From positions 3,038,001 to 3,102,000 of the forward strand of contig NZ_JADQDF010000001.1 of NCBI RefSeq assembly GCF_019263585.2: a stretch of DNA of 64,000 nt, read 5' to 3'. The notes below the pieces were generated by a model. That model saw only the letters and a list, made by a program, of their open reading frames with translations. It ran no database searches and was not told the origin of the DNA. This document shows positions 18,768 through 27,841 of this stretch, piece by piece (positions within the stretch are counted from its first letter, which is position 1; every line of letters begins with the position of its first letter). The position numbers were made by a program, and so were the translations under genes. The DNA is from Pseudonocardia oceani (lineage in GTDB: Bacteria; Actinomycetota; Actinomycetes; Mycobacteriales; Pseudonocardiaceae).

Positions 18768-18838
18768 CCCCGCCCGCCACCCCGCGCAGCAGCACCCACA
18801 ACCCCCGCCGAGTTCGCCGCTGCCGCCCGCCGGGGTCG

Positions 18839-19213
18839 TCAGGGTCGGCGCGCCGCCTGGATCTCGGGCAGGCGGGTGGTGATGAAGTCCAGCAGGCCCG
18901 TGAGCTGCGCGGTGAGGCCGCTCCCGAGGTCGGTGAGGCTGTAGGTCACCTGCGGCGGGGTGGTGGGGGCGACCTCGCGCGCCACGAACCCGTCGGACTC
19001 CAGCGTGCGCAGCGTCTGGGCCAGCATCTTCTCGCTCACCCCGTCGATGCGGCGACGCAGCGCGCTGAACCGCAGCTCGCCGGTGTCGAGCGCCGCGAGC
19101 ACGAGCACGGCCCACTTGCTCGTGACGTGGTCGAGCACCGACCGGCTGGGGCAGCGGCTGTCGAACACGTCACCCCGCGGGGGCCACGTCGCGTCCAGGA
19201 CCTGCGTGCTCAC
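18839..19213 (-). CDS. qorR: HxlR-family redox-type regulator (QorR-like)
   Basis: 124-residue winged-helix HxlR regulator. Cys in SRCPSRSVLDHV precedes the first helix as in QorR/HypR-type thiol sensors; the HTH includes FSALRRRIDGVSEKMLAQTL and the wing is VTYSLTDLG. I start at GTG 19213, which has GGAGG five bases upstream, rather than at 19228. It is divergent from the QorB-like gene, the arrangement known for quinone oxidoreductase and its regulator, and probably represses it until quinone or electrophile stress. Confidence 0.85.
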   Translation of the reverse strand: MSTQVLDATWPPRGDVFDSRCPSRSVLDHVTSKWAVLVLAALDTGELRFSALRRRIDGVSEKMLAQTLRTLESDGFVAREVAPTTPPQVTYSLTDLGSGLTAQLTGLLDFITTRLPEIQAARRP

Positions 19214-19225
19214 ATCCGCCTCCGG

Positions 19226-19251
19226 CACTTACGAGAAGGTACGTACTTACC
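19226..19251. promoter_or_regulatory. Putative HxlR operator in the qorR/qorB gap
   Basis: ACTTAC occurs twice in the same direction (19227-19232 and 19245-19250), and GGTACGTACTTACC at 19238-19251 is an imperfect palindrome around GTACGTAC. AT-rich compared with the flanks and placed between the divergent starts; likely HxlR-type binding site, by inspection. Confidence 0.5.
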
Positions 19252-19282
19252 GAACGATAGTGCGCGGGCTACCGTCGGAGCC

Positions 19283-20095
19283 ATGATCGCTGTCACCGGA
19301 GTCACCGGGAACCTCGGCCGCGTCGTCGTCGACGACCTCCTCACCCGCATCCCCGCCACCGAGCTCGTCGCCGTCGCCCGCGACCCGCGCAAGGCCGCCG
19401 ACCTCGCCGACCGCGGCGTCGACGTCCGCGCGGGCGACTACGACGACCCGGCCTCGCTGCGCGCCGCGTTCGCCGGCGTCGACGTCCTGCTGCTCGTCTC
19501 CTCCCCCGACGTCACGCCGGGCGTCCGCCCCCGCCAGCACGGCAACGCCATCGACGCGGCGCGCGCCGCGGGCGTCGGCCGGATCGTCTACACGAGCGCG
19601 ATCGGCGCCGAGGACGGCCAGGGCTTCCTCGCCGACCACACCACCACCGAGGGCCTGCTGCGCGAGTCCGGCGTGCCGCACACGCTGCTGCGCAACACCT
19701 TCTACAGCGAGGCGTTGGTCAACCCCGGCCTGCGCGACGCCGTCGCGGCGGGCGAGCTGCTCGGCGCCGACGCCGGGCGGCCGGTCAACTTCGCGACGAT
19801 CCGCGACCTCGGCCTCGCCGCCTCCGCCGCGCTGACCGGCGACGGCCACGCCGGCGTCGCCTACGAGCTGCGCGGACCGCTCTGGACGCTGGCCGACCTC
19901 GCGCGCGTCGTCGGGGAGGTCTCGGGCACGCCGGTGGCCTACCGCGCCGTCCCGTCGGCCGAGCTCGGCGGCATCGGCTTCGTGCACGACCTCATCGCGT
20001 CGGGCCTGTTCGCCGAGCCCTCCGACGACCTGGAGAAGCTGCTCGGCCGTCCGGCCACGAGCCTGCGCGACGCGGTGACGGCCGCACTCGCCTGA
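19283..20095 (+). CDS. qorB: NAD(P)H quinone oxidoreductase, NmrA-like atypical SDR (QorB-like)
   Basis: 270-residue atypical short-chain dehydrogenase of the NmrA/QOR2 group. The Rossmann start IAVTGVTGNLGRVVVDDLL binds NAD(P)H. No YxxxK catalytic pair is seen, as expected for this group. Further family text is GADAGRPVNFATIRDLGLA and TSAIGAEDGQ. Likely reduces quinones to protect against redox cycling. ATG at 19283; the gene is divergent from the HxlR regulator and ends at the terminator at 20106. Confidence 0.87.
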   Translation: MIAVTGVTGNLGRVVVDDLLTRIPATELVAVARDPRKAADLADRGVDVRAGDYDDPASLRAAFAGVDVLLLVSSPDVTPGVRPRQHGNAIDAARAAGVGRIVYTSAIGAEDGQGFLADHTTTEGLLRESGVPHTLLRNTFYSEALVNPGLRDAVAAGELLGADAGRPVNFATIRDLGLAASAALTGDGHAGVAYELRGPLWTLADLARVVGEVSGTPVAYRAVPSAELGGIGFVHDLIASGLFAEPSDDLEKLLGRPATSLRDAVTAALA

Positions 20096-20105
20096 GCGAC
20101 CCGGC

Positions 20106-20153
20106 TCGCACACAGGTCCGGGCGGCCGCGCACAGGGCCGGACCTGTGTGCGA
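20106..20153. terminator. Bidirectional terminator hairpin
   Basis: A perfect 16-base inverted repeat: 20106-20121 (TCGCACACAGGTCCGG) pairs with 20138-20153, loop 16 bases. It lies between the convergent qorB and DUF998 genes, so it can end both transcripts. Confidence 0.78.
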
Positions 20154-20158
20154 CCCCG

Positions 20159-20728
20159 TCAGTCTGTGTGCGGGCCGAGGCGGGTCACCGCCACCACGAG
20201 CCACCCGGTGTTGACGATGAGCCACGCCCGCTGCCACGCACCGAGGTCGGGCCCGCCGATGTTCAGGGCCAGCACCACCGACCCGACGGCCGCCGCCACC
20301 GTGAGCGCGGCGGCGAGCGGCCGTGTGCGCACCAGCCGCACCGCCACCACGGCCATCGCCGCCACCAGCGCGATCTCGTAGCCCACGACCGCGAGGACGT
20401 GGACGGTGTCGGCGAGGTCGGCCGGGGCGTCGTTCGGCGGCGTCCCGCAGCTGGCCGCGCCGAGCGGGCACGCAGTGCGGAACGCGGCGATCGTCAGCCC
20501 GGAGAGCCCGGCCAGAGCGAGCGGGACCGCGACCACCCCGCGCGACGCGGCCGCCGCACCGAGGTGCGCGACGCCGAGTGCGGTGATCGCGACGATCCCG
20601 AACACGGCCACCGACGACCCGCGCCCGGCGAGGCTGGACACGTAGTCGCCGCGGATGGAGTAGCCGGGGACCAGCGAGCCGGCGACGAGCGAGCCGAGCC
20701 AGAACAGGGCGACCCCGCCGACGGCCAC
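20159..20728 (-). CDS. DUF998 membrane protein
   Basis: 189-residue polytopic membrane protein with six likely helices, matching DUF998. Visible segments are GVALFWLGSLVAGSLVPGYS, a loop with CPLGAASCGTPPNDAPADLA containing two cysteines, and a final hydrophobic block. Function is unknown. The frame stays open to 20788, but a GTG at 20728 is preferred because the 15-bp hairpin at 20733-20774 then falls between genes; the longer start would place that hairpin inside the coding region. Start choice is uncertain. Confidence 0.75.
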   Translation of the reverse strand: MAVGGVALFWLGSLVAGSLVPGYSIRGDYVSSLAGRGSSVAVFGIVAITALGVAHLGAAAASRGVVAVPLALAGLSGLTIAAFRTACPLGAASCGTPPNDAPADLADTVHVLAVVGYEIALVAAMAVVAVRLVRTRPLAAALTVAAAVGSVVLALNIGGPDLGAWQRAWLIVNTGWLVVAVTRLGPHTD

Positions 20729-20732
20729 CCCT

Positions 20733-20774
20733 CGTGCGCGGAAACCGCGGTCGGAGCCACGGTTTCCGCGCACG
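20733..20774. terminator. Hairpin after the acyl-CoA ligase gene
   Basis: CGTGCGCGGAAACCG (20733-20747) is exactly complementary to 20760-20774, loop 12 bases. It starts just beyond the ligase stop (20778) on the minus strand and precedes the DUF998 gene, as expected for a terminator or attenuator. Confidence 0.7.
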
Positions 20775-20777
20775 GGC

Positions 20778-22361
20778 TCACTGTCCAAGGTTCGCGTGCT
20801 CCGCCCGCAGCTCCCGCTTGAGGATCTTGCCGCTCGGGTTCTTCGGCAGCGCGTCGGCGAGCACGACGTACTTCGGGCGCTTGTAGCCGGCCAGCACCCC
20901 GCGCGCGTGCTCGTTCACCTGCTCCACGGTGACCTCGACGCCCTCCTTCGGCACGACGACGGCCGTGACGGCCTCGATCCAGGTCGGGTGCGAGATACCG
21001 AACACGGCCACCTCGGCGACGCCCTCGAGCTGGTAGATCGCCTCCTCTACCTCGCGGGACGCCACGTTCTCGCCGCCGGTCTTGATCATGTCCTTCTTGC
21101 GGTCGACGACCGACAGGTAGCCGTCCTCGGTCATGATCCCGAGGTCGCCGGAGTGGAACCAGCCGTCGCGGAAGGCGTCGGCGGTCTTCTCCTCGTCCTC
21201 GTAGTAGCCCAGGGCGGCGTGCGGGGAGCGGTGCACGATCTCGCCGATCTCGCCCGGCGCCACCGGCTGCCCGTCGTCGTCGACGAGGCGGGTCTCGACG
21301 TTGATCGACGCGCGACCGGCCGACCCGGCCCGGGGCAGCTGCTCGTCCGGGCGCAGGATCGTGGCCAGCGGCGACATCTCGGTCTGGCCGTAGAAGTTCC
21401 AGAACTGCACGCCGGGCAGGCGCCGCGACAGCTCCTTGAGCACCTCCACCGGCATCGCCGACGCGCCGTAGTAGCCCTTGCGCAGCGACGACAGGTCGCG
21501 GGTGGCGAAGTCGGGGTGGCGCAGCAGCGAGATCCACACCGTCGGCGGGCAGAACAGCTTCGTGGCGCGCTCCCGCTCGACGGTCGCGAGCAGCGTCGCC
21601 GGGTCGGGACCGGGCAGGATGATCGAGGTCGCGCCGAGGTAGACGTCGACGGAGAGGAAGCAGTCGAGCTGCGCGCAGTGGTAGAGCGGCAGCGAGTGCA
21701 CCTCGATGTCGTCGACGCTCATGCCGCCGTCGATCGTGCAGCTCACGTACTGCGCGATCAGGGAGCGGCTCGACAGCATCACGCCCTTGGGCCGCGACTC
21801 GGTGCCCGAGGTGTACATCAGCCGCAGCGGGTCGTCGTCGCCGACGGGGACCTCGGGGTCGTGGTCGGGCCCGTCGCCGCCGAGCCAGGACTCGACGTCC
21901 TCCCAGCCCTCGGCCGGGTCGGCCCCGATCCAGCCGCGCACCCCGCTCTCGACGCCCGCCTCGGCCAGCGCCTTCGCGGCCGTGCCGGCCAGCGCGTCCT
22001 GCGCGACCATCCCGGACGCCCCGGAGTGGGTGAGGATGTAGGCGATCTCCGACGCGCCGAGCATGAAGTTCACCGGCACCAGCACGACGCCGACCTTCGC
22101 GGTGGCGAAGGCCAGCACCGCGTAGGCGTAGGAGTTGCGGGCGAGCAGCGCGAGGCGGTCGCCCTTCTGCAGCCCGCGCGCGGTGAGCGCGTGCGCGGTG
22201 CGGTTCGCGGCCGCGTCGAACTCCGCGAACGTGACCCGCCGCTCGCCGTCGACCACGGCGAGCTTGTCGGGGTAGCGCAGCGCGGAGCGGCGCAGCAGGT
22301 CGCCGAGGGAGTGCTGGCGGGTGCGGGCGATGGCGGCCTCGGTGCTCTGGCTGAACGTCAC
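20778..22361 (-). CDS. AMP-forming acyl-CoA synthetase (FadD-like)
   Basis: 527-residue adenylate-forming ligase that activates a carboxylic acid with ATP and CoA. Motifs: P-loop-like LMYTSGTESRPKGVML (about 190), FYGQTEMSP (A5), DGWFHSGDLG (A7), VDRKKDMIKTGGENV (A8) and the adenylation lysine in PKNPSGKILKREL near the C-terminus. The substrate acid is not readable; the family includes fatty and aromatic acids. GTG 22361 is preferred because AGGA lies seven bases upstream; 22379 is possible. Separate from the FadA2 block but may serve lipid catabolism. Confidence 0.88.
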   Translation of the reverse strand: MTFSQSTEAAIARTRQHSLGDLLRRSALRYPDKLAVVDGERRVTFAEFDAAANRTAHALTARGLQKGDRLALLARNSYAYAVLAFATAKVGVVLVPVNFMLGASEIAYILTHSGASGMVAQDALAGTAAKALAEAGVESGVRGWIGADPAEGWEDVESWLGGDGPDHDPEVPVGDDDPLRLMYTSGTESRPKGVMLSSRSLIAQYVSCTIDGGMSVDDIEVHSLPLYHCAQLDCFLSVDVYLGATSIILPGPDPATLLATVERERATKLFCPPTVWISLLRHPDFATRDLSSLRKGYYGASAMPVEVLKELSRRLPGVQFWNFYGQTEMSPLATILRPDEQLPRAGSAGRASINVETRLVDDDGQPVAPGEIGEIVHRSPHAALGYYEDEEKTADAFRDGWFHSGDLGIMTEDGYLSVVDRKKDMIKTGGENVASREVEEAIYQLEGVAEVAVFGISHPTWIEAVTAVVVPKEGVEVTVEQVNEHARGVLAGYKRPKYVVLADALPKNPSGKILKRELRAEHANLGQ

Positions 22362-22382
22362 CGCCCGATCCTGCCTCACCGC

Positions 22383-23264
22383 TCAGCCCGAGGGCACCTC
22401 CGCGTACGCGTCGCCCACCGACACCTCACCCGGCCCGGCGACGTCGGCGTAGACGCCCGCGCACGCCCACACGCCGCCGATCTGCGGGATCTCGATGCGG
22501 TTGTGCTTCGCGATCGTGCGCAGGGTGTCGACGTCGCGGGGCAGGTCGCCCTGCTCCAGGGTCGTCATGACGCAGCGCATGGTGGCGAAGGAGTACGTCA
22601 CGGTGGCCCCGCCGAGGGTGGCGCTGCGGCCCGGCCAGTCGTTCTCGGCGAAGCCGGTGTCGCCGCTGACGACGAAGTTCGGCCGGTAGCGGCGGGCGTC
22701 GAAGGTGGCGTCGGGGGCCAGCTCGCGGAGCCTGTCGAGGGTGGCCTCGGAGAGCACGTGCAGCGGGGAGAGGTCGAAGAACGTGCCCTTGGCGCCGAAC
22801 GCGGAGATGTCGAACTTGCTGATCACCTCGCCGGTCTCCTCGCGGCGCACGGTGGTGTCGTCGATGAGCTTCTGCGGGGCGAGTCCCTCGACGTCGGGCC
22901 AGAGCTCCTCGAAGTACGCGCCCTCCGGCGCCTCGGCGGCCAGGTGCACGGGCCGCCCGATCGCGGTCGAGAGCGCGTCGTCGATATCGGCGTCGTCGCT
23001 GCGGTGCACCGACCCGTCGGGGAACGTGATCTCCACGGGCGGCGGCGCGGCGCCGGCCTCGGGCTCGGAGACGAAGCGGGCGGAGAACGCGAGCAGGTCG
23101 GCCCAGCGGCGCGGGACCTTGGCGCTCGCGACGACACCGGTCTCGCCGTCGATCACGGCGTAGGCGCGGTCGCCCACCACGCCGTTCGGGCCCACCGTGC
23201 AGGTAGTGAGGGACTCCCCGAGCATCGACTTGACCGGGTAGCGGTGGATCGCGGTGACCGTCAT
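22383..23264 (-). CDS. MOSC-domain protein (MOSC_N plus MOSC)
   Basis: 293-residue protein with an N-terminal MOSC beta-barrel (AIHRYPVKSMLGESL at the start is typical) and a C-terminal MOSC domain (about 130-285) with FDLSPLHVLSEATL and DARRYRPNFVVSG. MOSC proteins carry molybdenum cofactor sulfide or reduce N-hydroxylated substrates; the cysteine in MRCVMTTLEQGD near residue 245 is the usual cofactor ligand. It may pair with the FdhF/YdeP-type enzyme at 27842 only in a broad sense. ATG start is clear. Confidence 0.87.
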   Translation of the reverse strand: MTVTAIHRYPVKSMLGESLTTCTVGPNGVVGDRAYAVIDGETGVVASAKVPRRWADLLAFSARFVSEPEAGAAPPPVEITFPDGSVHRSDDADIDDALSTAIGRPVHLAAEAPEGAYFEELWPDVEGLAPQKLIDDTTVRREETGEVISKFDISAFGAKGTFFDLSPLHVLSEATLDRLRELAPDATFDARRYRPNFVVSGDTGFAENDWPGRSATLGGATVTYSFATMRCVMTTLEQGDLPRDVDTLRTIAKHNRIEIPQIGGVWACAGVYADVAGPGEVSVGDAYAEVPSG

Positions 23265-23317
23265 GCGCCCGGTCTATCCCGTTCCGCCGGTGTGACGGAA
23301 CCCTCCGGTCGGAGGGG

Positions 23318-23833
23318 TCAGCACGTGCGTTCCGCACATGCGGCGAGAGTGCGCAGCTGCTTCCGCATCATCAGCAGATCGCCCCAGGCGATCGGGGTAG
23401 CGAGCCGGCCCGCGGTGAGGTCGAGCCGCCCGATCAGCCGGCAGGACCGCTCGCCCGTCGGCGTGACGCGGTAGGTGCACGCCATCGGGCCGAACCGGCG
23501 CGTCGGCCCGGGCCGCCCGACCGCGGTGACCTCGCGCCCCGGCACGACGTCGACGACCTGGAAGATGAGGACGAACGGCGTGCCGGGCGCGAGGGCGTCG
23601 GCGCCGGGGGTCAGGGTGCGCGGGCTGCGCCGGCCGAGGTTGTCGACGAGGTCGTAGCTGTAGGGCGCCTGTGTGAGCTGCGCGACCCAGCGGAACACGT
23701 GGGCGGCCGGCGCGCCGACGTCGACGGCCCGGACCATCCGCGCGGCGGGCTCGGGCACCAGGTCGGAGCAGGGGTAGGCGTCGTCGATCTCGGGGTCGGT
23801 GGCGCCCCAGGCCCAGGGCGGTCCGCGGCGCAC
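23318..23833 (-). CDS. SRPBCC-fold (polyketide cyclase/START-like) protein
   Basis: 171-residue soluble protein. The segment VRAVDVGAPAAHVFRWVAQL resembles the opening strand and helix of SRPBCC ligand-binding proteins, followed by a beta-rich middle (VVDVVPGREVTAVGRPG) and a C-terminal helix. Ligand and role are unknown. Start GTG 23833. Gap to the ABC gene on the other strand is 163 bases and holds no recognisable gene; TAGGTT near 23890 could be part of a promoter. Confidence 0.6.
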   Translation of the reverse strand: MRRGPPWAWGATDPEIDDAYPCSDLVPEPAARMVRAVDVGAPAAHVFRWVAQLTQAPYSYDLVDNLGRRSPRTLTPGADALAPGTPFVLIFQVVDVVPGREVTAVGRPGPTRRFGPMACTYRVTPTGERSCRLIGRLDLTAGRLATPIAWGDLLMMRKQLRTLAACAERTC

Positions 23834-23996
23834 GGACCCACCCTAAGAGCGCGCTGAGAACGGCGCGCGCACACGCGTCCCGGACCCCGCTAGGTTGCGC
23901 CGCGATGACCTCCTCCCCCAGGTCACGACCCGGTGAACCCCGCCCGCTGCTCGTGACCGCCGTCCACCGCCGTCGTTGGCCCGAACGGGGGTGCGC

Positions 23997-24715
<719 letters not shown>

Positions 24716-24719
<4 letters not shown>

Positions 24720-25927
24720 ACATCGCGGAGGCCGCGCGGCTGGCGTTCCGCGGGTTGCGGGCCAACAAGCTGCGCTCCGGGCTGACGACCCTGGGCATCA
24801 TCATCGGCGTCGCGGCCGTGATCGTGCTGGTGGCGCTGGGCAACGGCATCCAGAGCGGGTTCACCGAGTCGTTCGGGTCGCTGGCCACGCAGATCTCGGT
24901 CAGCGCCAACCAGGAGGGCACGAACGGGCAGCCGCGCGACCTCACCGACGCCGACGTCGAGGCGCTCGCCGACCCCGCCGACGCCCCGGGCGTCGCCTCG
25001 GCCACGCCCACGGCGGGCGGTCCGGTCACCCTGCAGCTGCCCGGCGGCACGCAGTTCCGCTCGTCGGTGGTCGGCACGGTGTCGACCTATCTCGACGTCA
25101 CCGACCGCGACCTCGTCATCGGCCGCATGTTCGACGAGGCCGAGGAGCGCAGCAAGGCCAAGGTCGTCGTGCTGGCCCCCGGCGCGGTCGAGGACCTCTT
25201 CGCCGGCGACGCGGGCGCCGCGCTGGGCAGCGAGGTGCGGATCGGGCGCACGGCGTTCCGGGTGATCGGCGTCGTCGCGGCCACCGGCCAGGACGACGTC
25301 GTGATCATGCCGCTGGGCACCGCGCGCAGCTTCCTGCTCGGCGGTGGCGACTCCGTCAGCAACGTCGTCGTCGTGGCGGTCTCGCCCGAGGCGGTACCGG
25401 CCGCGCTCGCCCAGGTCACCGCGATCCTCGACGACCGCCACGACATCGACGAGCCCGCCGAGCGGGACTACACCGCCACCGCGCAGCAGAGCCTGCTCGA
25501 CCAGGTCAACCAGACCCTGTCGTTCCTCACGCTGTTCACCGTGGCCGTCGCCGCGATCTCGCTGATCGTCGGCGGGATCGGCGTCGCCAACATCATGCTC
25601 GTCACGGTCACCGAGCGGACCCGGGAGATCGGCATCCGCAAGGCGATCGGGGCCCGGCGCCGGGCGATCCTGCAGCAGTTCCTGCTCGAGTCGACCTTCC
25701 TCGCCGGGTTCGGCGGGATCGTCGGCATCCTCATCGGCGTCGGTCTGTCGACGGCCGCGGCGATCGCGCTGCCGCAGGCGATCCCGGACTTCCCGCCGCC
25801 CGTCGTCGACGTCAACTCCGTGATCATCTCGTTCGTGATCAGCCTGCTCATCGGCCTGGTCGCCGGTGGTTACCCCGCCAACCGCGCCGCCCGGCTGCGT
25901 CCCATCGAAGCGTTGAGGTTCCAGTGA
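24716..25927 (+). CDS. MacB-like ABC permease (FtsX family)
   Basis: 403-residue membrane protein with one N-terminal helix (TLGIIIGVAAVIVLVALG), an extracytoplasmic MacB_PCD domain (about 45-260) and three C-terminal helices in the FtsX domain, with the family segment ERTREIGIRKAIGARRRAIL. In Gram-positive bacteria such permeases drive export or shear-type work on lipids, peptides or drugs. GTG start overlaps the ATPase stop; its stop overlaps the adaptor start. Substrate not readable. Confidence 0.92.
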
Positions 25928-27522
25928 AGACCGTCGCCCCGTCGCCCCTCCGGATCGTCGCCGCCGTGGGGGCGGTGCTGGCCCTCGCGGCCTGCAGCGG
26001 CGAGGCCGCCCCACCGCCGGTGGTCCGCGTCGACCGCGGCCTGGTCGCCACCACGGTGTCCGCGTCCGGCTCGCTCGTCGCCATCACCGAGCAGAACCTC
26101 GGGTTCGCCGAGGGCGGGCAGCTCGCCGAGGTGCTCGTGGCGGTGGGCGACCGCGTGCAGGCCGGTGACGTGCTCGCGCGCCTGGAGAACTTCGACCTGG
26201 AGCAGGCGCTGGAGCAGAGCCGCGCCCAGCTCGACCAGGCCCGCGCGAACCTCGCGAAGATCACCGGCGCCACCTCCGTGGAGCAGGCGCAGGCCTCGCT
26301 GGACCAGGCGTACTCGATCCTGTCGGCCACCGAGGAGCAGGTCGAGGCCACGAACAGCGCCAACGACGTCGCCACCGAGCGCGCGCGGGTGCAGCTCGAC
26401 TTCGACCGCGACCAGCTCGACCGGGCGCAGGACCAGCTGGCGCGCGACCGGGCGGGGTGCAGCTCCTCGCCCGCGCCGACGACGACGAAGCCGGCGCCGA
26501 CGTCGTCGTCCGGTCTGCTGGGCGGCGCGGAGGGACAGACGGCGACCACGCCGGTGACCGTCACGCCCGATCCCGAGTGCGAGGCCATCCCCGCCGACGA
26601 GACGGCCGTGCAGCAGGCGCGCGGCACCGTCATCGCCTCGGAGACCGCGCTCGACACCGCCGAGCAGCGCGAGAACGTCGACGAGGCCTCGGGCCGGCTG
26701 TCGATCGAGAACGCCCGCAACAGCGTCGTGACCGCGCAGAACACCCTCGACCAGGCCGGCAGCGACCGCCCCGCTGACACCGACGCACAGGAGGCGCAGG
26801 TCCGCGACGCCGAGGCGTCCGTGGCGCTGGCGCAGCGCGACCTCGACGACACTGCGCTGCGGGCGCCCGTCGCCGGCGTCGTCTCGCAGATCAACGGGAC
26901 CGTCGGCGAGTTCGTCGGCGCCGCGTCCGGCACCACCTCGCTCGCCCCCGGCAGCAGCGCCCGCCTGCCCGGCGTCACCGACTCCTCGAGCACGGGCGCG
27001 AGCGCGGCGACGGGCGGGGGCGGCGCGTTCCTCGTCCTCAACGACGTCGACTCGTTCCAGCTCGTCGTGCCGTTCGAGGAGTCCGACGCGGCGCGCGTGC
27101 AGCCGGGCCAGGCCGTCGACGTCACCGTGGACGCCGTGCCGGGGATCAGCGTCCCGGCCTCGGTGCTGGCCGTCGCGCCCACCGGGGCCGACGTCTCGGG
27201 GATCGTCAACTACTACGCGACGGTCGTCCTCAACCGCACCGACCCGCAGCTGCGCGACGGCCAGACCGCCGACGCCGCGGTGCGCGTGGAGTCGGTGGAG
27301 AACGTGCTGCGGGTGCCGTCGTCGACGGTGCGCTCGGAGGACGGCCGCAAGGTCGTCACCACGCCCGGGGTCGACGGCGGCGACCCGGTGACCACGCCGT
27401 TCTCCGCCGGTGCGGTCGGCGACGAGTACACCGAGGTGAAGTCCGGCCTGCGCGAGGGCCAGGAGGTGCTGCTGCCGCAGGCGCAGGTGGCGTCGGTGCC
27501 GGGTGGCCCGCCGCAGAACTGA
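25924..27522 (+). CDS. HlyD/MacA-like adaptor lipoprotein
   Basis: 532-residue extracytoplasmic adaptor. A lipobox ALAAC places the lipidated cysteine at residue 24. The biotinyl-lipoyl halves are around 40-95 (VGDRVQAGDVLARLENFDL) and 310-330 (RAPVAGVVSQINGTVGEFVG), separated by a long alpha-helical coiled coil rich in Ala, Gln and Glu and by a Thr/Pro-rich loop near 180-215 with two cysteines (GCSS and PECE). Such adaptors bridge the permease to outer structures; in a Gram-positive it may gather substrate for the ABC unit. Confidence 0.88.
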   Translation: MKTVAPSPLRIVAAVGAVLALAACSGEAAPPPVVRVDRGLVATTVSASGSLVAITEQNLGFAEGGQLAEVLVAVGDRVQAGDVLARLENFDLEQALEQSRAQLDQARANLAKITGATSVEQAQASLDQAYSILSATEEQVEATNSANDVATERARVQLDFDRDQLDRAQDQLARDRAGCSSSPAPTTTKPAPTSSSGLLGGAEGQTATTPVTVTPDPECEAIPADETAVQQARGTVIASETALDTAEQRENVDEASGRLSIENARNSVVTAQNTLDQAGSDRPADTDAQEAQVRDAEASVALAQRDLDDTALRAPVAGVVSQINGTVGEFVGAASGTTSLAPGSSARLPGVTDSSSTGASAATGGGGAFLVLNDVDSFQLVVPFEESDAARVQPGQAVDVTVDAVPGISVPASVLAVAPTGADVSGIVNYYATVVLNRTDPQLRDGQTADAAVRVESVENVLRVPSSTVRSEDGRKVVTTPGVDGGDPVTTPFSAGAVGDEYTEVKSGLREGQEVLLPQAQVASVPGGPPQN

Positions 27523-27556
27523 GCCTGCGGGACGCGGCCGGTACTACCATCGCCCC

Positions 27557-27832
27557 ATGGTGCGCGTCCCCCTCACCCCGGCCGAGCGCGAGCGCGGCGA
27601 GCAGCTCGGCGCCCTCCTGCGGGAGGCGCGCGGGGAGCGCAGCCTCGGGGAGGTGGCCGGGGCGTCCGGCATCTCCGCCGAGACGCTGCGCAAGATCGAG
27701 ACCGGCCGCATCCCGACGCCCGCCTTCTTCACCGTCGCCGCGCTCGCCCGCGCGCTGGGCCTCTCGCTCGACGAGCTGGCCATGCCCGGCATCACATCCG
27801 ACGGAGAGGTCACCTTCGTCCGCACTGCCTAG
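27557..27832 (+). CDS. XRE-family helix-turn-helix regulator
   Basis: 91-residue DNA-binding protein, essentially one Cro/C1 HTH domain (about 18-75): LGALLREARGERSLGEVAGA then SAETLRKIETGRIPTPAF. The start ATG 27557 fits the HTH fold; the open frame from 27503 adds Arg-rich text. It lies nine bases upstream of the FdhF/YdeP-like gene in the same direction, so it probably regulates that gene and itself. Confidence 0.85.
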   Translation: MVRVPLTPAERERGEQLGALLREARGERSLGEVAGASGISAETLRKIETGRIPTPAFFTVAALARALGLSLDELAMPGITSDGEVTFVRTA

Positions 27833-27841
27833 TGTCGGGGC

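Noticed and set aside
16442-20095. Open frame of over 1200 codons overlapping several genes
   Set aside because: Its first 900 codons are Arg/Pro-rich antisense-like text over the acyl-CoA oxidase-like gene; only the end, from 19283, is a real protein (QorB-like).
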